NCBI RefSeq assembly: GCF_964340395.1
Contig: NC_135571.1
Coordinates: 12,958,546-12,991,045 of the forward strand
DNA: 32,500 nucleotides
Reading direction: 5' to 3'
Origin: Glandiceps talaboti
Taxonomy: Eukaryota > Hemichordata > Enteropneusta > Spengelidae
Part shown: positions 21,182 to 32,500 of the stretch, one piece after another
How the letters are laid out: every line of letters begins with the position of its first letter
How positions within the stretch are numbered: the first letter of the stretch is position 1
Made by a program: the position numbers and the translations under genes
Notes under the pieces: generated by a model
Databases searched by the model: none
What the model saw: the letters and a program-made list of their open reading frames with translations, nothing else
What the model was told of the DNA's origin: nothing

Positions 21182-21595
21182 AGTGTTTGTTCTTACAATA
21201 GCTATCGAAGTGTTAGGGTATGTTGTCTGTCGTAGCTTCCATCTTGTTCTGATTTGTATTGGTGGTCTGAGGCCAGTGGTAATTTGATATATCAAACATT
21301 CTAAGTAAAGGTCACGCAGTTAGGGTCACACCATGAATGAGATACATAAAACAGATCACGTTCTCATGTCAGAACTATTAAACTATGACAAGGAAAGTGA
21401 TATTTTCTGTAACGATGGTTGGTTGGGGGTGAAAGATTACAGATACTACGTGCAGTTATACGACAATTCGAACCTAAATGACAATGAAGTAAACAGATTT
21501 TTGAAATGGGATCTTCCACGGCACTATGAATATGAAATAAATAGAAAGACAACCACTAAATACCAACAAATACTAGACACACTCAAACCGACAAC
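21182..21595. other. Rapsyn upstream region (5' UTR and possible promoter)
   Basis: No TATA box is evident on the rapsyn strand. AGGTCA (21309-21314) and GGGTCA (21323-21328) form a direct repeat with an 8-nt spacer, a nuclear-receptor type arrangement, but its use is unproven. A divergent plus-strand open frame starts at 21333 and runs into simple repeat; it is not called as a gene. Confidence 0.35.
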
Positions 21596-21765
21596 GACAA
21601 ACCAACCAACCAACCAACCAACCAACCAACCAACCAACAAACAAACAAACAAACAAACAAACAAACAAACAAACAAACGAACACAAACAAAATAAAACAA
21701 AACAAAGTAAAACAAATCAAAACAAACAAACAAACAAACAAACAAACAAACAAACAAACAAACAA
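21596..21765. repeat. (CCAA)n and (AAAC)n simple repeats
   Basis: A run of CCAA units passes into CAAA units, an AAACA-rich stretch, then CAAA units again. It ends several open frames on both strands with low-complexity tails. Confidence 0.95.
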
Positions 21766-22672
21766 AGCAAAACCACAAGAGATATGATATAGTCACATAC
21801 AACGTCAGATCACTAAACTGTTTGGTGGTCAAAGATACAATTGAGTACAGTAGAACATACTTTGTTCTCTACCTATTAACTGGATGTTGGTGTTTGGGGC
21901 ATACGTGTACTAGCTGTAGAGTAACGAATGGGTCTTGTGTTATACTATAGCAGTGTTTCACATAAGAATTGACTTTAGGGAGTCTCCAGTATACGTAGTA
22001 ATTGCAAGATAGGGGGCATGGAGAAATCAAGCCCAGTCTGTTACGTAAAATGTAACCCTCCTCTGATTCCGTCATGCCCGTGCCATCCCTTAGTTTCCAT
22101 TCAAAACACGACAACTTTTCCCTACTGAACTATTTTGAAATGATGGGCTTTAAAATGCTGTCACACATACAAAGGACACTTGTACCAGAATCAATAGCAA
22201 GGACTCAGTCCCACCGCTGCCACCACACTGATAGTTTGAAAGGCATTGGTTATTTCCTGCTACTACCCCCACGGGGAATTTGTGAGAAGACATTGTATTA
22301 TTCAATATCTGTGTTTGGATCTAACTGGCTGTGCTAAAGGCATTAGCTCCCAAAGACGAGATGGGCACATTTCAAGACTAACGTCAACATCTCCACTCCA
22401 CAACATTAAACCTCTTTTAGTTCTAGTCCTTACAGTTCTGGTAGTATTTAGTCACTATATTCTTAAAGTATAATTGGCATAAGGACAGTAAAACTCCGTT
22501 ACGCGTCGTGCTGATTATATCCTTTCTATCAGGTACGTAATCCAATATCAAGGCAATAATATATAATATTTTTAAATGTTAGTAAGATATTTGTTGATCG
22601 GGCTAGACTGTCACAATGAAATATTGCAATGCTACTAAGTTCTTTTTAGAGCCAGGGACGATTTGTTTCAAC
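21766..22672. other. Intergenic, nothing recognised
   Basis: No supported feature. An 81-codon minus-strand frame at 21869-22114 has several cysteines but no match I know and no clear splice sites. Confidence 0.45.
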
Positions 22673-22676
22673 TTAA

Positions 22677-23034
22677 AGTGGCCATATGGATGAGAATTTG
22701 GTATTTATTTTGGATTTTTATTTGATAAAACAGCTTCACTATGTTTTTCTACTTGAAAAAAATAATGCGAAAGAACATATAAAGAACATATACCAAGTCC
22801 ATGTTCATAACTCAATACATTGCAAAAAGATGCAAAAAGTGTAAAAAGTTTGTTATTGTACGTACAATAACAAACATTTTACACATTGTTTAATGTTTTG
22901 CCGTTTATTGAGATGTGAACATGGACTTGGTATATGTTATTTCACATTATTTTTTCAAGTAGAAAAACATAGTGAAGCTGTTTTATCAAATAAAAATCCA
23001 AAATAAATACCAAATTCTCATCCATATGGCCACT
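22677..23034. mobile_element. 358-bp palindromic foldback element with TTAA target duplication
   Basis: The two halves are inverse complements almost along their whole length, from the outer AGTGGCCATATGGATGAG to the centre, where the inner 14 bp (22848-22861 and 22862-22875) are perfect. TTAA flanks both ends (22673-22676 and 23035-23038). Small indels occur only near the middle of the arms. The element is non-coding and is expected to fold into one long hairpin. Diverged relatives lie at 7549-7867 and 28481-28600. Confidence 0.9.
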
Positions 23035-23038
23035 TTAA

Positions 23039-24450
23039 TTAGAACGTTAGATATGATCGAAGAAATAATTGAAATTCATTTCTATAGATTTATCACCACG
23101 AGAATATAGTATACAAATCATGGCATACATGAGTTATTTCCACTAGTATCCTACAAACAGCCACAAGTCAAAAATAAGTTGTAAAACACGAATATAGAAA
23201 ACACTATAAATAGATTCGATATTTATGTAGAAAGTATTATTCTTGGAAACAGATCTAGATAAATGAAATGTCACATTCTTATAATTCTAAGACATATTGA
23301 CATTTCATAGTTCATACTCTCCTTACCACCATGAAACGACAATTAGTAATAATATCGTAACCTGGTAGACAGAATAGGTCTCTTTGATCCCAGCTGTTCT
23401 TTATCTGAAACTCATTATTTTCAGTTCATTTGAAGATCACAAGAAAGGTCAGTGGGGCGATGTGATCGTACAGACAGAGATTATAATCATTTTGAAAGGC
23501 ATGATTCTGATATTTAGAAAGATAAAATAATAAACGACACTGCAGTCTACAAATATCACAACGGCATACATCTAAAAATAGTTCCACGTACATACTTCGT
23601 ATTATAATATTGTACTATTGTTAATATCGCGATTGCAAAATGGTTTGATGACGTTAACAGAACCGATAGGTATGATGGTCGTATTTTCCGATTGTTACCA
23701 TCAGTTTTTTTTTTCGATGGCTCCCACATAGTGGGGGCTGAGGAAGCTTAAATGAATTTGTTCCATTCTTGTAGCCAAGGCTATGTGGTTAAACGATCAC
23801 TTAATGTAGTGTGAGCTGCGGAAATAAATAGCTGTAAACGTTGACTATTACTGTATTTAATAACATTCATTCATAATTTAATTGACACACATGAAATATT
23901 GTAGTAAATCTCGTATGAAAGAAATTGTGATTTTCTTTGCAACGATAGCAATATAACTTGCATATTGGTGAAGTACATGATATCCATGGTTACGTGTTCA
24001 CACCTTTTATTCTCTTTAGTGGTTACGTGTACTTGGCAGATTTCTCATTTCTTGCCTACACAGATATTGTCAAAGATACTTGGACCAAACAAAACCAACA
24101 CGTCACCTGGATCCTTCACTCTATGAGACGACAAATCTTTAACAATGATGTGTGCTATTAATACGATTATGTGAATAATTGCCATTGTACAAAAGAGTGT
24201 GAATATTGATAGACCTAATTCACCGTCGGATAATTACTAATTGTATGGCATCATAGCTAAATTAATAGTTAATTAGCTAATTGGTTTATTATAGTGATAT
24301 AAGGTTTTGAAAAATAAATTATAATATACTAGTCAATAATAGAAAACACAACCTCTCCCAGCCCAATGGGCTTATGAGTCACCTTTGTAATATTTCCAAA
24401 GTAACGAGGGAAAAATACAAAAACTCTGAATAGTAAAATAAATAATGATT
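23039..24450. other. Intergenic, nothing recognised
   Basis: AT-rich unique sequence. The 67-codon plus-strand frame at 23958-24161 has no coding features. Confidence 0.45.
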
Positions 24451-24454
24451 TAAG

Positions 24455-24785
24455 TGTATCTATATACAGACAGTTTTTTCGTCTGACAAATGCAGTTTCA
24501 ATGAATCTAGAGGTAGCTTGAACATTATTCCCGAGTAACTGTCTCAACTTATAGCCAATACAAAGATTATATAAAATTAATTATCGGCAAAATCAAAATA
24601 GAGTGTTCTCAAATCTGTATAAAAATCACAACTCAGAAGAAAATGCGTTTCATCTTCAGCGGCACCCAAAGTATGACAGAACTCACATACTCTCCTCTCG
24701 ACAGGTTCATGCCGAAACCTACCGATGTGGAGAGGTAACACAACTGAACGAAGTTGAGCCATGGGCGAACGTTGACTACTAGAGA
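24455..24785 (-). pseudogene. LINE-type retrotransposon remnant (ORF2 C-terminus)
   Basis: Minus-strand translation shows SSSQRSPMAQLRS, LPLHIGRFRHEPVERRVCEF, CHTLGAAEDETHFLLSCDFY and, after a stop, ATSRFIETAFVRRKNCLY. The pattern of a CxxC pair, then EDExHFLLxC and a final arginine-rich helix, matches the tail of many invertebrate LINE polyproteins. In-frame stops and truncation show it is dead. Confidence 0.7.
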
Positions 24786-24856
24786 GATTTTAACAATACA
24801 TACTTTTCGGCTTTCTAATCAGTTTTGAACTGTAGATAAGTGTGTAACTTCACCAG

Positions 24857-25112
24857 CCAATCAGATTCATACATAGACATTAATTGACGTCTTACCAGGC
24901 AGAGATCAACATGCAGTAACCAATCAGATTCATTCATACATAGACATTAATTGACGTCTTACTAGGCAGAGATCAACATGCAGTAACCAATCAGATTCAT
25001 TCATACACATTAATTGACGTCTTACCAGGCAGAGATCAACATGCAGTAACCAATCAGATTCATTCATACACATTAATTGACGTCTTACCAGGCAGAGATC
25101 AACATGCAGTAA
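24857..25112. repeat. 63-bp tandem repeat, four copies
   Basis: CCAATCAGATTCAT starts units at 24857, 24920, 24987 and 25050. Each unit has a CCAAT motif, the ATTGACGTCTTAC phrase and GAGATCAACATGCAGTA. Spacing is 63, 67 and 63 bp, one unit having a 4-bp duplication (ATAG). Confidence 0.93.
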
Positions 25113-25399
25113 ATAATCAGCATGAAGTTTCAACGAATCCACAAAATATCACAGATCTCAGATGACCAATTATTGTTCATTTAGTGCAAAGTCCCATATA
25201 AATATCTTTTTTGTCACTCTCTGTTCATGTAAGTTAAGTAGCCTATTCCAGATTCGTAACATATTGATATGCATGCGACAAGGGATACAAGCTTGACTAG
25301 CTTTATTATTTCCTGAACCCCTTTGCCATGTGTTCTGTATATGTATCTATTTTAAGGTTAATTTTTATCATATTGGTGAATAAACATTATTAGTATTAT

Positions 25400-25400
<1 letters not shown>

Positions 25401-25463
<63 letters not shown>
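25401..25463. repeat. (TCAA)n tail of the LINE fragment
   Basis: About 15 TCAA units. On the minus strand this is a (TTGA)n tract directly after the LINE 3' region, as expected for a CR1/L2-type tail. Confidence 0.92.
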
Positions 25464-25467
<4 letters not shown>

Positions 25468-26030
25468 AATTTGTATAGCACCAAAATCCAATACGACATA
25501 ATGTTCTATGGTGCTGAACAGGGACAATAGTAGATCAATGTAAAAAGTTAGAGAAAGCTCTTGCAAACAGATATGTCTTGATGTCATTGAATTTATCGAC
25601 GGTTGGTGAAGAACGAAGTTCAAGTGATATACTGTTCCATAAGACTGGCGCTCCTCGCGAGAACGCACCCTCACCGTATGACTTTGCATTTGCATTTGCG
25701 GGGGAACATGAAGTAGACTTTTGTTATTTGAGTGAAGTGAACGAGTTGCGGGTTTACTGTTAATCAAGTCAGCAATGTAACCAGGAGTAGTGTTATTGAG
25801 TGCCTTGTAGGTGATCAGTAGTACTTTATATTGTACTTCAACACAAGTTCCATCCTGCATGACGTATCGCCTGGTTGGTGTAAAACTGTGTACTCCAAGG
25901 TAAATCTTAGTCTAAGAGCTCTATTTTGAACTGTATCACGTTTGTAATGTTTCCCCAAACCCCAAACCGGGGAACAATAATCCAGAATAGAGGTCACACA
26001 GGCGTCGTAAAGTCACGTGTACGTTTAAAA
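25464..26030 (-). pseudogene. CR1/L2-type LINE 3' end, broken reverse transcriptase C-terminus
   Basis: Three frames together give the usual order: TSILDYCSPVWGLGKHYKRD, then KVLLITYKALNNTTPGYIAD, KPATRSLHSNNKSLLHVP, then KSYGEGAFSRGAPVLWNSIS and KTYLFARAF before a stop. At least two frameshifts separate them. The 3' UTR with inverted AGCACCA/TGGTGCT ends in the (TTGA)n tail. It is 5'-truncated, as normal for LINEs. Confidence 0.85.
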
Positions 26031-26074
26031 CCCAAGATATAAGGGTTGTATAATTAGTCTTTACACAATTAGCT

Positions 26075-26094
26075 TAACCTTTGACCTTTGACCT
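26075..26094 (-). promoter_or_regulatory. Three nuclear-receptor half-sites in DR1 array
   Basis: On the minus strand it reads AGGTCA A AGGTCA A AGGTTA, two perfect and one near-perfect half-site with 1-nt spacing. DR1 sites bind RXR, HNF4 and COUP-TF type receptors. It lies about 520 bp upstream of the TATA box of the candidate secreted-protein gene. No other evidence of use. Confidence 0.4.
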
Positions 26095-26583
26095 TCACCA
26101 TCAATATATTGATTAAAAAGTAAACTTAATTTACAGTGACTAACAAACAAAGTTTATCAAAAAAATAAGAAATATAATAAAAATGAGTCAACATTTTGCC
26201 AATCAGTATATGTGTTTGTTATATATTGTATAAGTTATCTATTGGAAAAATAATAGCCATAAGTGTTTAAGTGGCCAAAAGGGTGATATTTCACAGAGGA
26301 ATTATTTCAATGCACCATAGACCCTCGAGTTTACGATTATATAACAAACATCGCTATTGATAATTATAAAGCATGGCAATGAAGAATGTATTATAAAACT
26401 TTTGACCTTTGGAGACCTTTATTGTGCAAATGAATTACCGGTTTTAAGTTGCGTTGCAGCTTAAGTAGCATCAGAGGATGGATAGCTTAGAATTCAAACA
26501 GTTAAGGGAACTCCTACGCCTAGAGACGAGGGTAGCAACGCCAATAGAGAATAGAACACATCTTTAGAAATATTAGAACCTCA
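26095..26583. other. Intergenic, upstream of the candidate secreted-protein gene
   Basis: Unique sequence with no recognised feature other than a TTAAGTGGCC phrase near 26268 that recalls the ends of the TTAA elements. Confidence 0.4.
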
Positions 26584-26591
26584 TATATAAA
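26584..26591 (+). promoter_or_regulatory. TATA box of the candidate secreted-protein gene
   Basis: TATATAAA lies 74 nt upstream of the ATG at 26658. Transcription would be expected to start near 26614-26622, giving a 5' leader of about 40 nt. Confidence 0.55.
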
Positions 26592-26657
26592 GTACATTAT
26601 TTGAATCACTGGTCATAAGTAAGTCGGCAAAGGATCGGGTGATTTGGACGTAGCATC

Positions 26658-31508
<4,851 letters not shown>

Positions 31509-31585
31509 CTGTTCGGTCGGGCCAAACTGAACAGTACTCTCTGTGCGTACAGACCTGGTTAATTTTCAAATCAGACCATGCTATA

Positions 31586-31966
31586 CAGGGTGGCACAGAC
31601 TTAAGAACTAACCACTGTTCTGTCACAGGGTGGCACAGACTTAAGAACTAACCACTGTTCTGTCACAGGGTGGCACAGACTTAAGAACTAACCACTGTAC
31701 TGTCACAGGGTGGCACAGACGTAAGAACTAACCACTGTACTGTCACAGGGTGGCACAGACTTAAGAACTAACCACTGTACTGTCACAGGGTGGCACAGAC
31801 TTAAGAACTAACCACTGTATTGTCACAGGGTGGCACAGACTTAAGAACTAACCACTGTTCTGTCACAGGGTGCCACAGACTTAAGAACTAACCACTGTTC
31901 TGTCACAGGGTGCCACAGACTTAAGAACTAACCACTGTTCTGTCACAGGCACAAGAACTAAACACT
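31586..31966. repeat. 40-bp tandem repeat, about 9.5 copies
   Basis: CAGGGTGGCACAGACTTAAG recurs every 40 bp with only point differences (CTGTTC, CTGTAC, CTGTAT; GGTGG or GGTGC). Similar variants are adjacent, as expected from local duplication. Confidence 0.96.
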
Positions 31967-32500
31967 AGCCAGGCCATTAACGACACCTTTCAATTATCCG
32001 AACAGCAATCTACTTGTGAAAGGCTGTAATCAGAAAAATATCTATGTATCACATGTCTTTAACAGTCTATTAAAACCCACTTCAGATTAGGATTAAAACC
32101 CGGATGTGAAAACTGGTTGTTCGGCGGAGATTTATAAAAAGTTGACCCAGAACAAAAGAATAATCCTCTGTAATACTTATTATACGATAACACTAATACC
32201 ATGACCTGGGATTGAAACATGGCCCTTTAACTATTTGTTCAACCTCATAACAGATTGAAACTATACAAGCTTAACGTTATTGTGTAGTATCAGGTGTGTC
32301 ATTTTATCTATAAATACACGTCATACTTTAGAAGATTGTGCCATCTGATTATTCAATTATTTTGTGAATAATGGTATACAGGCCTGGCGTGCTTTTCATG
32401 AAGAGTGATTATTACCACACTGAATCTAACTAATAGCACAAACATCTGTCTCAAATTTTGAGAGAAATTATGACTGAAAACAAGAAAGTACTTTGTAAAT
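31967..32500. other. Right edge of window, nothing recognised
   Basis: AT-rich unique sequence with no feature I can support. Confidence 0.4.

Noticed and set aside
21333-21695. 120-codon plus-strand frame divergent from rapsyn
   Set aside because: The first 85 codons look non-repetitive but match nothing I know, and the rest is CCAA/CAAA repeat. No splice, promoter or poly(A) support. RNA-seq could revive it.
21869-22114. 81-codon minus-strand frame with several Cys
   Set aside because: No recognised spacing of cysteines, no signal peptide, no clear acceptor or donor.

Overview
The window is animal (metazoan) nuclear DNA. It is AT-rich, the genes are split by GT-AG introns, and much of the rest is satellites, microsatellites, foldback elements and LINE remnants. 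A marine invertebrate, perhaps a deuterostome or a lophotrochozoan, fits the gene content and repeat style, but the species cannot be named from sequence alone.

The main host gene is a complete rapsyn (RAPSN) orthologue on the minus strand. Six exons run from the ATG at 21181 to the stop at 10381. All junctions are in phase and give a 411-residue protein with an MGQ N-terminus (myristoylation), TPR helices and a C-terminal RING-H2. Its introns hold most of the repeats of the middle third: a (GA)n tract beside the last exon, a 50-bp minisatellite with higher-order structure, (AAC)n arrays, a TTAA-flanked element and an 81-bp hairpin. An in-phase candidate alternative last exon lies in intron 1.

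Downstream of rapsyn (3580-9886) lies a 6.3-kb DNA transposon. It has 33-bp perfect terminal inverted repeats, an apparent 4-bp AAAT target duplication, and a three-exon transposase-like gene of the 'DNCxGQNKN' type (probably DUF7869-like). The first exon carries a frame break. A 68-bp minisatellite of about 24 units fills the region beyond the transposase 3' end.

Layout: 1-2079, 361-bp satellite; 2080-3579, non-coding with one dispersed repeat and one TTAA element; 3580-9886, transposon; 9887-10380, rapsyn 3' flank; 10381-21181, rapsyn; 21182-26580, upstream region with simple repeats, a 358-bp palindromic TTAA element, remnants of two LINEs and a 63-bp array; 26584-31508, a candidate plus-strand gene (TATA box, signal-peptide exon, second exon 4.6 kb away) for a small secreted protein, with a 996-bp TIR element in its intron; 29820-32500, small tandem arrays and unannotated DNA.

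Nothing here resembles an operon. The genes are independent, and the strongest novelty lies in the transposon, the TTAA element family and the two unproven exon sets.
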